A program made the translations under genes and the position numbers. A stretch of DNA of 64,000 nt from Metallyticus violacea (taxonomy: Eukaryota > Arthropoda > Insecta > Mantodea > Metallyticidae): assembly GCA_030762175.1 (NCBI GenBank), contig CM060831.1, positions 1,614,501-1,678,500 on the forward strand, read 5' to 3'. Positions 43,585 through 54,289 of the stretch are shown piece after piece (position 1 is the stretch's first letter; every line of letters begins with the position of its first letter). The notes beneath the pieces were generated by a model. That model saw only the letters and a program-made list of their open reading frames with translations. It ran no database searches and was not told where the DNA came from.

Positions 43585-44775
43585 ACTTTTGTAACAATGA
43601 TGTTCAATACTAAGAATTTAAAATGAATGAGTCGAATTTGTACCACTTACATCACTAATATTTTAAAAAAGGAAAACTAAGTTTTTGGAGCTAATTGCTC
43701 CCATCTTCAGTTCCAGATCGACTGCCAGCCTTGTTCTTCATGGTGGTTTGGTTTGTCTCTGGTGGTGGTTGAGTGAACTTTACTTGGCAGGATCTCAAAG
43801 TTGAAAACGTGATTTTTGTTCTTCCAGATATAAATGTTTTCCCAGACTGTAAGTTCTGTTTATCCTGTAATAATTTTAAGTAGTTTGGGATTCCTATTAA
43901 TGTTATGTTGTTCCTCCCAAAAATAACAAGCTACTGCTGATTTTTCTTCCTGTCTTTGATTTATGTTCCTGATGTGTTCCTTTGCTCATGTTTTAATGTT
44001 TCTTTTGGTCTTTCCAATATGAATTTGTTCACAATCGTTACAATTTATCTGATATATTCCTGATTTGTTCTCTTGAGTAATATCCTCTTTTAGTTTAGAA
44101 TTTAGCATACTTTTTATGGAGTAACTGTTTTTTGGAGCTAAAATAATGGTATGTTTTTTTGAAAATTGTTTGGAATTTATAGGAGGCTGATGGATGGTAT
44201 ATGAATTTTTTATATATTCTATTTTCTTCCTTGTTAGGAATAAGTGTACTGATGTCTTTGATTCTCTTTTTGTTCCTTGCTCTGTTTACTTTCTTATATA
44301 CCACTTCTTGTTTGAAACCATTTTCTATAGCTATATTTATTATAATGCTCAGTTCTTGATCATACTCTTCTTTGTTCATGGGGACATTTACCAACCTGTG
44401 TGCACAAGATTATTTAGCACTGCATTTTTATGGGGAACTGGGTTATAACTATTATATTTAATGTAGTTATTAGTGTGAGTAGATTTTCTATATATGCCAA
44501 ATGTTAAGGGATTTTCTTTCTTATGTTAAGATCCAAGAAGGGTAGTTGTCCATTACATTCTTTCTCCATAATGATTCCTCTTGTAGATTAAGTAACTTAA
44601 GTGCATCTTCTAGGTGTTTTTCCGGGACTATCATAAAAATATCAACATAGCAATACCATGCTTTAAACAACCAGGGGAAACCCTTCGTGATTCTGATTTC
44701 CAATGCACTGATAGGATGATAGTATGTGAATAGGACATTAGCTCCAGGTAGTAAATAACAAAGAAACATATAAGT
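43585..44775 (-). mobile_element. Penelope-like element, group E, partial RT plus endonuclease
   Basis: On minus: 44521-44769 gives SALEIRITKGFPWLFKAWYC followed by YVDIFMIVPEKHLEDALKLL, where YVDD has lost one Asp. 44095-44394 gives the linker (VNVPMNKEEYDQELSIIINI, IYKKFIYHPSASYKFQTIFK). 43790-44095 is the endonuclease (NSGIYQINCNDCEQIHIGKT-like). The terminus 43600-43720 has the group E hammerhead with AAAAC (43676-43711), so inactive. Confidence 0.8.
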
Positions 44776-45090
44776 TATATAACAAATTATTTATGAGGAA
44801 GTCACTCAAATTTCACTAGTTTTATTCCACTTACTTGGACATGTTTCAAAGGCAAATTTCCTTCATTGTCAGCACAGTTTCACTGTCAGTGTGGTATTAA
44901 GATGATGCTCTTTGAATTTTATAAACTTTTTGATGATGTTGCTGTTGTTTGGAAGATTCAAAATTAACTAAATTTTCTTTGTTTTTGTTCAAGAATATAT
45001 TTTCCCACACAGATAATTCTATGGGTTTTTGAAGAGCTTTTAAGAGTTTTGGTTCATTTCACTCTGCTTTCATTCATTTCACTATATTTC
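44776..45090 (-). mobile_element. PLE group D terminus and endonuclease end
   Basis: TTGGACATGTTTCAAAGGC..TCAGCACAGTTTCACTGTCAG on plus matches group D ends (38390-38440). TTCTATGGGTTTTTGAAGAGC.. is the same endonuclease end as 38570-38600. The hammerhead core is eroded (CTGACAATGAAGG). Directly abuts PLE E. Confidence 0.65.
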
Positions 45091-45653
45091 ACTGTGAAAA
45101 TCCCAAACTATTCAAATTTATATGTTATAGTTTTATCAGCAAATCTTAATAATGCATGTGTGTTTCTTTTGTGTTTGATCCCATAAGTCCTTTCCTTGTT
45201 AGGATATTTTAGACTTTCACTAATATAATAAGGAATTGACTTAGCATCACAAACCCCCTCCCCCTCCAGGTAGTTAGAATGTTTTAGGAAATGTAACAAG
45301 TCGATATTAAAATGGGATCAACAATATGCATTTGAAATAAAATAAATAATATGTGCCTGCTGTTATAGATCAAAGTTGTCCAAACAGAAATTAAGGAGTA
45401 CATGTTTGCATAGGTGTGTCCTTCTCGGTTGTGTTTAGCTACAGATGCAGGCAAATAATGACTCTCCATACAAAAGCATTATGAAATGATGACTGGCCCT
45501 TTCTCATGTCATAAATGAAATTTGGGCAAGATATCACAAGAACAAGATTTTGGAAAAAATAAACTAGTAGCAAGTGATTTCATAAATTACATAAGACAGA
45601 ACTGCAATTAGAGAATTATAGTTAGAAAGTAACTTCGTAAACATTAGTCTTTT
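45091..45653. other. intron sequence, no element recognised
   Basis: Nothing identified. It ends with ATTAGTCTTTT (45643-45653), the left flank duplication of the next PLE. Confidence 0.4.
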
Positions 45654-45737
45654 GATTAAATTGTACTTACGAGCTATAGACAATGAAGTAGTAATATATC
45701 CTATAACAATGTATTAAATATGTTCACACACTCCAAC

Positions 45738-46015
45738 TGCCACATGTGGCCAAGGTCATTAAGGAGCAGACTCGTCAGTGGGAGGTCTGGGGTTCGAAGA
45801 CCACCAGGACCGTTCTCCCTGACCAAGGTTTTTTCCAGGTTTTCCTCAGTCCTCTTAAGTGCCAAATGCTGGGGAGGTACTTAATCCTAGGCCTAGAACA
45901 TTTCCTTCCTTTAAAATAAATCCTTTCCCAATATATCATTTTATCTCATGTATCATCAGTGTTAGCCATCTGTGGTGCTTCAGCAGTAAAAATGGTCTTT
46001 AAACATCATTTACCC
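45738..46015 (+). mobile_element. tRNA-derived SINE, family 1, in PLE C
   Basis: A box TGTGGCCAAGGTCATTAAGG, B box GGTTCGAAGACC (diverged), CAGGTTTTCCTCAGTCCTC, AAATGCTGGGGAGGTAC, end AAAATGGTCTTTAAACATC. Full length. Confidence 0.8.
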
Positions 46016-46371
46016 CAAATAAAAATATACTTATAAAAAACACTTACTTATACAACATTAGGACATGTTACAGGGGCAATCGCTCTCATTATCAGCTGTT
46101 GAACGAATACTCATTTGATGGCTGGATCACAAGGTGTTTCTGTGGTGGTCTCTGATGGTTTGAGCAGGAACTTGCCGAGTTCATCCATTAGTGTAACATC
46201 AAGATTTATTAATTTTTTTCTATTTTTTTATGATGACAAAATTTTCCCAAGCAAATAGCTCTATTAGGTTGTGAAGTTCTTTCAGCAGCTTAGCATCTGG
46301 GTTAATTTCATGATTTTAGGTCCAAAAGTGAGCTGACACTGCTGATTTATTAATTTGTTTAAAACAAATAA

Positions 46372-46650
46372 GTACAATTAATAATGAATATAGGAATGCA
46401 CACAGTGAAACAATCATAAAATCTTAGGTAGATTAAAAGTAAAATTACTTAAAATCATGTTAAGACATTAAAAACACTCTTGACATTCCACTCTTAAAAC
46501 TTTCACAGAGTCATTCTATGCTTGACAAAGTGAGCAAGGTATCAAGAAACATGTCCCAGTTTTAATTTTAAAAGTTTTAAGAGTGGAACATCAAGAATGT
46601 TTTCAATGCATTAATATGATTTTAAGTAGTTTTACTTTTAATCTACCTAA
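46372..46650. mobile_element. PLE group H palindromic mini element
   Basis: Inverted arms: GATTAAAAGTAAAATTACTT.. on the left and AAGTAGTTTTACTTTTAATC on the right; CATTAAAAACACTCTTGACA and its complement further in; CCACTCTTAAAACTTT facing AAAAGTTTTAAGAGTGG. The centre has GAAACATGTCCC but no clear CTGANGA half. It splits the endonuclease of the group C copy. TSD not resolved. Confidence 0.65.
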
Positions 46651-47734
46651 AAATATTATTTCATTCTCCAAATTTCTAAATTTCTCTTCATTTTTCCAAA
46701 CCATCTTTGGTTACAATCAGCACATAAATTTTTGTTCAGTTGGTATGGTGTCTCTTACTGTGACACCTAATAAATTTGATATTATACTTGTCTTTCGGGC
46801 TTACTATAGATTTTTGTTTTTTAATTTGATGTTTTTTATTACTGTGTCTTTGTTGGAACCATTATTAATGTTGCACAGAAACAGAGTGCAAAATGGAATA
46901 CCAACAAATAATTAATACAGCAATGGTTCCAACAGAGACCCAATAATAAATTATCAGTACATTTAAAATACAAAAATCTTCCAGAGAGATTTCCACACTG
47001 AAGAACATCAAAGAAAGATACAAAAGAATAAATTTATTAGATTCCACAGTAAAAGACATGATACCAATAGAACAGAAATCAGTCATTTATGAAATTAAAT
47101 GTGCAGATTGTAACCAAAAATACATTGGAAAAACAGAGAAATTTAGAAATTCTGAGAAAGGAACACTTTAGGAATATTTGTTTTAAACATATTGATAAAT
47201 CAGCAGTCGCAGCTCACTTTTGGATCCAAAATCATGAAGTTAAACCAGAGGCTAAGATGGTGAAAAAATTTCACAACCCAATAGAGCTATATACTTGGGA
47301 AAAATATTTCATTATGAAAAATATATGAAAATTAATGAATTTTGATGTTCCACCCTTGGATGAACTCAGCAAGTTTTTATTTGAACCACCATAGACCACC
47401 AAAAAAGCACCTTGGTATTCAACCACCAAATCGAGTAGTTGGTCAAAGCTGACGATGGGGGCAGTTAATGTTGTATAAGTAAATGGAGCTAGTGTGAACA
47501 CATTCAATACATTCTTATAGGATATATTAGTCCTTTCCTTTCTAACTACCATTTTCTAAAACAATGTTACCAAACACTTATATTATTCCCGCTATTTTAC
47601 AAAAGAAATTACATTTTTTCTACCCAAGTTTGGAAAAGTTTTCCTTAAGGATACTGTACTAATTTAAAAAAAAAAGTCAAGCAAATATTTCATATTACAG
47701 AAATTGATCATTATGCGACTATTTAGCCATGTCA

Positions 47735-48845
47735 TTTGGTTTAAATGAAATCCAGAGCATTCACTGATGCAGTGGACTAAAAGTGTCAGAGGCAGAGGTA
47801 CAGAACCGTTAGAAGTGGGAGGGGGTGAAAGTGCTGGGAGAGTTATGCGCAGACGTTTGTTGACCAGTAATATATTCCAAGTCTTGCTTATTTTGAAAAC
47901 ATCTCTCTTTGTTTATATTACCTTGATACTGCTCTATTTCTAAGAATTTTCTTCTAGCCAGATTAAAATATTCTGTTGTTCCAATTACTTGTTTTTTTTC
48001 CCCTCAAATTTTATTCCATGGTAATTCTGAATGGCAAGTTCTGCAATCGTAGATTTTTCTGATGATTACGCCTATGCCACTTATGTTCTATTAGCCGAGT
48101 TTTAATCTATCTTAGGTGAAACCAATATGTAATTTTTTACATTTGCATGGTACTTTATATGCATCAGTTTTGGTCTTTATGGTCTGGTACAGAAATTCTG
48201 AAACCTTGGAAAACCAAGACTTCTATACCAGATTATAAAGTCAAATTAATGCATTCTTACCATTTATAGATGACATCGTGCTGTCTATTGCTTGGGTTTT
48301 GAGAAAGAAAAACATAAAAACCATTTTCATAACCACTACAAAAATAGGTAGGCATTCTATGAAAGACCCAAGGGATCCTCTCAGCTCCACAGGATGTGTA
48401 AAGAACCGTGGAAATGTGTATACTGGTAGAACAGGAGCAACATTGGAATAAAATTTGGAAAGAAAGAAAACCAGAAGTAATTGCAACAACAGGATATTTT
48501 AATCTTTCTAGAAGACAGACCTTAGAAATAGTGCAGCATCCAGATAATATAAACAAAAACACAGGTTTTCAAATAAGCAAGACTTGGAATGTTTCTGGTG
48601 AAGAAACAACATCTGAGCCACAGCTATTCCACCACTCTTAAAGGTGCCCTGCAATTATATTAGCTGCTAATCATATGGCCAAGGTTCCTGTTCAGATATT
48701 TCTAATTGTTTCAAAACAAAATACAAAAGTATATTAACATAAGCCCCTCCCATTTCTAATGGTTCTGTATCTCTGCCTCCTTAGATACTTTTAGTCCACT
48801 GATGATGCCAACCGCAGGAAGGCAAAAATTCTGATTTTAAAATTA
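47735..48845 (+). mobile_element. Penelope-like element of a different lineage, head-to-head
   Basis: The minus part at 47735-48100 is an inverted copy of the terminal region at 48480-48810. The plus part has FIDD-IVLSIAWVLRKKNIKT (48250), VYTGRTGATLE-HW (48418-48450; YTGRTG in place of YIGKTK) and the end DNINKNTGFQISKTWNVSGE. These endonuclease and C-terminal signatures differ from groups A-H and fit a separate PLE lineage widespread in arthropods. The terminus TCCACTGATGATGCCAACCG (48796-48815) is a hammerhead half; its GAAAC has become AAAAA. Confidence 0.65.
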
Positions 48846-49102
48846 ATTTAAATAAACACCCTAAAAAAATAACCTGGGAATTATCAATTTCAATAACCCA
48901 TGAAAGCCTAAAGAGGATTATTTCTTGGTGCAAACATTAACAAAATGTTCAGCAAAACGTTAATTGTTATGGCATCTGATACAAAGTATATCACAGTAAT
49001 TAGAAAATAAGTTATTAGGCATTGATTTATCTGTCATTAATTCATCTTCACTTTGGAACTGAATCTGGTCAATGTAAAATGTGGCACTTTCAATGCACTC
49101 AC
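48846..49102. other. intron sequence near the splice donor
   Basis: No element recognised. Donor GTGAGT of the exon at 49103 begins at 49102 (minus). Confidence 0.5.
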
Positions 49103-49199
49103 CTTTTGGTGATAATCTTGTAATATCTTTTGATATTCCTTTACTTCATGTCGCCTCATTTTGAAAAGTTTAAGATACAGCAGCGATTGACACCTTAAA
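49103..49199 (-). CDS. lilli: AF4/FMR2-family (lilliputian-like) protein, internal exon
   Basis: Acceptor TTTGCACTTTCAG ends at 49200; donor AAAAG-GTGAGT at 49102. 97 bp. It starts with the third base of a Ser codon, then LRCQSLLYLKLFKMRRHEVK and EYQKILQDYHQK, phase 0 out. RCQSLLYL is, from memory, the most conserved string of the AF4/FMR2 C-terminal homology domain, and the following basic helix fits too. The intron to the next upstream exon is only 87 bp (49200-49286), a useful check of the model. Confidence 0.9.
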
Positions 49200-49286
49200 C
49201 TGAAAGTGCAAATCATCAAATTAAATGGTAGAAAAACACAACTTCAAAGAATATACATATCAGAAAAATTAAGGAAAGATTCTCAC

Positions 49287-49358
49287 CTCAGGATTGCTAT
49301 TTTGTCTATGCTAACTGGAGAGTGGTTTTGGAGTGTTCGGAATTTAGATGAAATGAAC
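49287..49358 (-). CDS. lilli: AF4/FMR2-family (lilliputian-like) protein, internal exon
   Basis: Acceptor ATTTTTACAG ends at 49359; donor CTGAG-GTGAGA at 49286. 72 bp, entering with one base and leaving with two: FISSKFRTLQNHSPVSIDKI, AILS. It corresponds to the helix before RCQSLLYL in AFF proteins. The reading frame runs without interruption into both neighbours across splice sites. Confidence 0.85.
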
Positions 49359-49743
49359 CTGTAAAAATAACCACAAATCGGTATTGCACATTCATTCTTG
49401 CAAAAGAAGTTTATTATCTATTTCTATACATTTTTTGTGCGAAACTACAGTCCCACTATATGTATCAATTGACAGTTTTGAAGCTGGTGACTGTTTCATT
49501 ACCTCATACAATTGTTTGGTAGCTGGCAGCTATTAACATACACTACAGCTAATTAATTTCAATAATTTCCTACTTTTCTATAAAATATAAACAAACTAAT
49601 AAATCAGTACAGAATTATGCTTATTAAGTAAAAAATACAATAATGAGGGAAGAAAATATTCTACAAAATTAAAGTTTCCTTATATCAAAGTATCGCTCCT
49701 TGGCCTTCAATAATTGTTTACGATGCTGTTTTAAAAACAGATA
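49359..49743. other. intron sequence, no element recognised
   Basis: Right-hand end of the 8.7-kb intron between exons at 58016 and 49358. Confidence 0.5.
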
Positions 49744-51028
49744 TACGAGGATAGGTTCATAAGCTTCTGGCCTCGCCGATAAGGATTATTGCCTTCATAA
49801 AACCCTTATCTGGTGTCATACCTTATCTGTTAAGTAAATATAAGTAAATAATTGCAGCTGTAGCTTCCGCTCCTCCGTGTTTAGTTGTTCTGATATGGTT
49901 GCATAAAGAAGGGTATGTTAGAAGATTATGTATGACATGTTCAAAATAGAGTATCCAGCTACTATTAAGTTCTTCACAAAAGAAGGACTTACTCCAAATG
50001 AAATTAAACAGCAATTGGACAGTATACATGGGGAAACATCCCCCTCATATTCTACCGTAAAAGAATGGGCCAAACTTTTTCGAAAAAGCACTGAAGACAA
50101 AGAGCATGCATGTCAGTCCTTGGAGGTGCTCACTCCTTAAAACATCACTCTTATGGAAGCAGAAATTATGGAAGATTGGCTACTCAAAGTTACAGAAATA
50201 GCAGCAAGGTTGGGCCTTTTCTAAAATAACAGTTCCTTGAATCATTCATGAACATTTAAACACGAATAAGGTTAAGTGCATGATGGGTGCCTAGACTTCT
50301 TTCCTCAGTCCAAAAGCAGCAACAAGTCATCTGTTGTCAGGCATTTTTGGAGTTCTGCCGTGGCAACAAGAGAGAAGTTCTGCAAACTGTTGTTACATGA
50401 GATAAAATTATGGTCCTCTACTATGATTCTTGTCCAAAAGAGAATCAATGGAGTGGCATAAACCTGGCAACGCACGGCCTCTGAAGGCCAAGACCACTCA
50501 GTCAATCAAGAAGATCATGGCCACAATCTTTTGGGATTGTGAAGGAATACTCTTCATTGACTTCAAGGAGAGGAACACCACAGTAATGGGGAGTGCTATG
50601 CTGGCCTACTGCACAGACTACAAGCTTCCATCTTATAGAAAAGGAAAGTGTGCACCTTCTTAATGACAACGTGCCTGTGCACACAACTCTTGTTGCAAAG
50701 GAAACTGTGAAGAAATGTGGCTTCAAGGAGGTTGACCATCCTTCCCACAACCCAGCTCTAGCTCCCAATGATTATTTCCTCTTCTCAAAACTCAAGAAGG
50801 ACCTTCGAGGAAGGAAACTTAAGTTTGACGAAGTAGTGATGGATGCTGTTTATGCCCAGTTTGTAGACAGGACTTCTGTCTATTTTTTGGGGGGATTGAA
50901 ATGTTGATTCAAAGATGTGAGAAGTGTATTGCATTAAAGGGTAACTATATGAAAAGTGAGATATAGTTTTTGTCTTTATCATACCTAGAAAATGGTTACG
51001 CCAGGAACTTATGGACCAATGTTCATAC
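49744..51028 (+). mobile_element. mariner transposon with broken transposase
   Basis: Imperfect terminal inverted repeats: TACGAGGATAGGTTCATAAG at 49744 and, on minus from 51027, TATGAACATTGGTCCATAAG; both continue to CTGGC. Length 1285 bp, normal for mariner. The transposase is in pieces: 49928-50140 (helix-turn-helix, GLTPNEIKQQLDSIHGETSP, STVKEWAKLF), 50460-50590 (MATIFWDCEGILFIDFKE) and 50650-50907 (NDNVPVHTTLVAKE with the second Asp; NPALAPNDYFLFSKLKKDLR with the third). Stops and frameshifts in between. Lies in an intron of the lilli-like gene. Confidence 0.85.
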
Positions 51029-51054
51029 ATAATGTGTCATTTTTCTACTGCTCA

Positions 51055-51960
51055 ATACATATCTCACACCATTGTACCTACTTTTTTATTCCATCAGAAA
51101 AAAAAAAGCTTTTGTTGCATCTTCAATAAAAAATACACTGCCTCTTTGTCCTTGTCATTACTTTAATATCATTGTCCTCTCAAAGCACCCTTCATGTGTC
51201 CAAACACATGGTAATCCAAGGGAGCAAGACCAGGGCTTTTAGGGAATGCTGTAAGATCTGAAATCTAAATTTCCAAATTATATTAATAGCTGAGTTGGCA
51301 GTGGGGAGATAAAAATGTTTCAAAACAAGACAAAAGACCTCTTCAATGACTTTGCATACTGGTTTTAGCTTATTGTCCAGTATTGTGTGCAAAGGTAATT
51401 AATCACTGTTTCACCCCTTTACTGAGTGCTTTGGCCTATTTATATCCCAGAAGAAGGCGAAAAGGACCTTGAACTTTTTTTTTGACGGAAAAGATGAGTA
51501 TTACTATTTTGAAGATATCATTTGCTTACCGACTTATAATGTGGCACTCAAGTTTCGTCCCACAACAATGCACGAAGTCATCTCCTTTCTGAATACATTG
51601 TGCCAAAAAGAATGTAGATGTTTGCACCATTACATGCATCATTTTGTGTTCATTAGTGAGCATTCTAGGCACCCAACCTTGCACGCAATTTTCAGTACTT
51701 GAGAACTTCCATAACAATGGTATGAGCTGATTGGATTCCCTGGTTAAATTTTGACTTTTTAAATGCATCTATCCACTCTTACACTCTTCTCTCACTAATG
51801 CTTTCCCACACCTGAGATTTTACACCCTATGACCATAAAAATCTTATAACTGCTCATTGCTGTTCTATGGTGCACACAGCTAAAGACACCGCCATTTTAT
51901 TTCAACTGTCCTTCCATTCAGTAACCATACCATCTGCTGAAAGTTGTTAGCACCTTCTCA
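51055..51960 (-). pseudogene. second mariner-like transposase, different family, degraded
   Basis: On minus, 51526-51768 gives CVQGWVPRMLTNEHKMMHVM, the CARWVPRMLT-EHK block before the first catalytic Asp. 51085-51240 gives KSPGLAPLDYHVFGHMKGAL, the SPDLAPSDYH-FG third-Asp block, followed by DKEAVYFLLKMQQK. The middle with the first two Asp residues is unreadable. No termini identified. Confidence 0.6.
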
Positions 51961-51964
51961 AAGC

Positions 51965-52035
51965 ATGTATCAACTCTTAGCAGAGACGCTGATCACCTGA
52001 GATGTTAAAGAGCATCCGTAAATAAATCAAACTCT
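51965..52035 (+). mobile_element. SINE family 2, 3' end fragment
   Basis: GACGCTGATCACCTGAGATGTTAAAGAGCATCCG-TAAATAAATCAAAC matches the end of the full SINE at 62374-62670 (minus). Only the 3' terminus is present. Confidence 0.65.
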
Positions 52036-52139
52036 TGGCAGAAGTTTGAAATACCTGGAGCGTTCACTTGGCATAATACAGTGAAATTGTAGTTACTTTT
52101 TTTAAAAACACTCACAGCAAACTCTAGGTAGAAATGCTA

Positions 52140-52310
52140 ACTGGAACTTGTACAGTGAAGCTAATCATATAATTAAGATCACACGATGGATGGAGTCCAA
52201 CTACATACTATTATTGGCTTTACTTACTTATTTATATGTAAAACATGTTTCATGAACCCTTGGTATTCTTAGCTACCCATCGTTCAGTCATATTGTGGAC
52301 TGTCATAAAC
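52140..52310 (-). mobile_element. PLE terminus, group A-like
   Basis: TGGAACTTGTACAGTGAAGC, ATTAAGATCACACGATGG and TATATGTAAAACATGTTTCATG on plus are terminal PLE sequences. The hammerhead has GAAAC but the other half reads CTAAGAA, so it is inactive. Confidence 0.65.
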
Positions 52311-52845
52311 TCATAGTTAAAATAGCAATAACAATGCTCATATTTACTTCACTGTTAATACAACTTCCCTTCACTCTTATGTACACTTTATTCCTTTTGT
52401 TATAATTGTTAATTTTAGTATTTATTGAACTGTTTTATAGAAATATCTTTCTATATCCCCAAAACTTCCAACCCTGAATTAACACAATTTATTAGCAGTA
52501 TCATTTGCTCCTTATAACACAAATTCATTCTGCTATGCAATTGCAGTCTGTAACCAGTTGGAAACTAGTTCCTTCAGTGGATACACAATTCCTGATTAAG
52601 ACTAGAAAGTTTTAATGATGCAGGCATTTGAGCTTGGTCAGTTACATTTATCATGCCATCAGTTTTAGTTGCATTTTTGTAGGCAGGGTGCTTTAAATTT
52701 TCTATTGTCTATTTGTATATAATGCTAAAAGTGAGAAACTGCAGCAGCAGTTTCCAAAGCAGTTTTGATATCAAAACCTCCATTTTCCTTTAAAATGTTT
52801 ATGCAAAATACACGGATTGATGAAGAAAGCTATAGCTGTTTGCTA
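52311..52845. other. intron sequence, no element recognised
   Basis: Nothing identified. Confidence 0.35.
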
Positions 52846-53212
52846 CAGGGCCGATGTGTGTATATGAGAAAAATAGCAAATATCAAACATTGTGCAGTTA
52901 TTAAATGCTGGTTTAAGAGTGGTATGAATGCAATAGAAATTCATACAGATATGACAAACACTCTAGGGAACTCAGCACCATAATTTTCACCATTTCCAAG
53001 TGGACAATGGCATTAAAAACGCTACCATGAAAGCTTAGAATATGATTCACATAGCAGATGACCAAAATCATATCAGAAATTATCAATAAGGCGAATGACA
53101 TGACTCTGGAGGATCACCAATTTAAGGTGTTTGAAAATGCTGAAGCCCTGGGCACTTCAGGGGAATGTGTATTTCATATTTTGAGGGAAGAAATTTGGAT
53201 ATAGAATTATCG
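52846..53212 (+). pseudogene. mariner transposase N-terminal fragment
   Basis: IKHCAVIKCWFKSGMNAIEI followed by HTDMTNTLGNSAP corresponds to the first helix-turn-helix (RAVIKFL--EG-SA-EIH-EL---LG-SAPS). Further on, in another frame: ANDMTLEDHQFKVFENAEAL, GTSGECVFHILREEI, matching V-D-VLEDRR-KV-EIAE-LGIS--RV-HIL-E-L. The catalytic part is missing; it ends abruptly at the SINE. Confidence 0.65.
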
Positions 53213-53330
53213 GCATGTTGGGAGCTGCGACTGCTGACTCAAGATCTTATCTCGTAGACCCAAGATCACAGGTTCTAACCCTGCCAGGTCTGATGAATTT
53301 TTTCAGGAATAAACATCTTATGTAGGTCCA
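53213..53330 (+). mobile_element. SINE family 2, tRNA-like 5' part
   Basis: CTCGTAGACCCAAGATCACAGGTTCTAACCC-TGCC.. aligns with the tRNA-like head of the family 2 SINE (62600-62668, minus), followed by GATGAATTTTTTC as in that copy. The B box is degraded. Confidence 0.55.
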
Positions 53331-53873
53331 ATTAAATTCAATTAAAACTGAATGTAGCAATCCAGACAGTGAAACTATCACAAAATCTGGTTTAGACTAA
53401 AAGTAAAACTACTTATAAGTCATGCCAACACATTAAAAGTCTCTTGATGATCCACTTTTTAAAAACTTATTTAAAAGTTAACTGGACATGTTTCGTGAGT
53501 CACTTGTTCACATTGTCAACATTCAATGACTAACGGATCTAATCAGGTGGGAAATGTAAGTAACTGTGCTCGCAATGGTGGTCTGTTGACGAAATTATAT
53601 AATATGTTGTCTGCTTCTGGTATGTCAAAATTCATGAGTCCTGTTCATATTTTATTATATAGATTTTAACTCATATATTGAGTTCATTTGGGTGTTGAAT
53701 TGCCTTTAATAATATGATGTCTTTATCCAATTCGTGGTTTTCCTTCCAAAAGTGTGCTGCTACTGCTAACTTCTCTATCTGTTTGTATTTTATCCTTTAG
53801 TCTAATATTTAAATTCCTTTTGTTTTTCCTATATACATCTTATCACAAACTCTGCAATTAATACTATATATAA

Positions 53874-54030
53874 ATATTGTACTTACAAAGCTGTTGACAA
53901 TGGAGTGGTAATATTCCTGAACTTAGGTATTCATTTTTTTTACACTAAACTCCATTTACTTACATAAAAGTAAGATGCATTTCGGGAGAATCTCTCCCAT
54001 CTTCAGTTGCTCACCGAACCGCCGTTACTG
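53874..54030 (-). mobile_element. mini-PLE group C inserted in PLE H
   Basis: Group C terminal tail TTGTACTTACAAAGCTGTTG.., the ACACTAAACTCCATTTACTT box and one hammerhead, then ACCGCCGTTACTGG. CTATATATA-like sequence flanks both sides (53862-53874 and 54033-54041), a probable short TSD. No coding sequence and only one arm, about 155 bp. Confidence 0.6.
53974..54006 (-). ncRNA. hammerhead ribozyme, variant with AUC cleavage triplet
   Basis: On minus: CTGAAGA, stem II GGGAGA/TCTCCC (perfect, six pairs), GAAAT-GCATC. Stem III is the palindrome ATGCAT, so the 15.2-16.2 pair is U-A rather than C-G. A compensated double change from the group C consensus (GAAACATATGTC). Confidence 0.6.
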
Positions 54031-54289
54031 GAAATCCTATATATGCCTGAATTTTCTTCTTTTGGTCTGGGTTCTGTTTTATTTAACTTTACTAGTTTGC
54101 CTACACTATATCTATTTATGGGTGCGAAAGTAATGTTGTATTGCTTGAATATTTTTTGAAATTTATAATTAAGGTAAGGGTGGAAGGTAAAATTTTGATA
54201 AATTTTTTCTTTAGCTAAACAATGAATGCAGTAATTTGTTTAATTTTCCTTTTTTCTTTGAATCTTTTTATTTTTTGATCTATCATTTG

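Larger units (their letters stand above)
45654..47525. mobile_element. Penelope-like element, group C, head-to-head copy with SINE and mini-PLE inserts
   Basis: The outer inverted ends are TAATATATCCTATAACAATG (45690) and its near complement at 47500-47525. TSD ATTAGTCTTTT (45643-45653) / ATTAGTCCTTT (47526-47536). The minus half (46040-46860) is a decayed endonuclease. The plus half (46870-47440) has CADCNQKYIGKTEKFRNSEK, HFRNICFKHIDKSAVAAHFW and TWEKYFIMKNI. Inserts: SINE at 45738-46015 and a group H mini element at about 46372-46650. The right hammerhead (CTGACGA at 47451) has lost its GAAAC. Confidence 0.7.

Noticed and set aside
43676..43711. Hammerhead of PLE E
   Set aside because: GAAAC has mutated to AAAAC, which removes the invariant G12; kept as a remnant only.
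47451..47480. CTGACGATGGGGGCAG as a hammerhead
   Set aside because: No GAAA follows and stem II cannot form.
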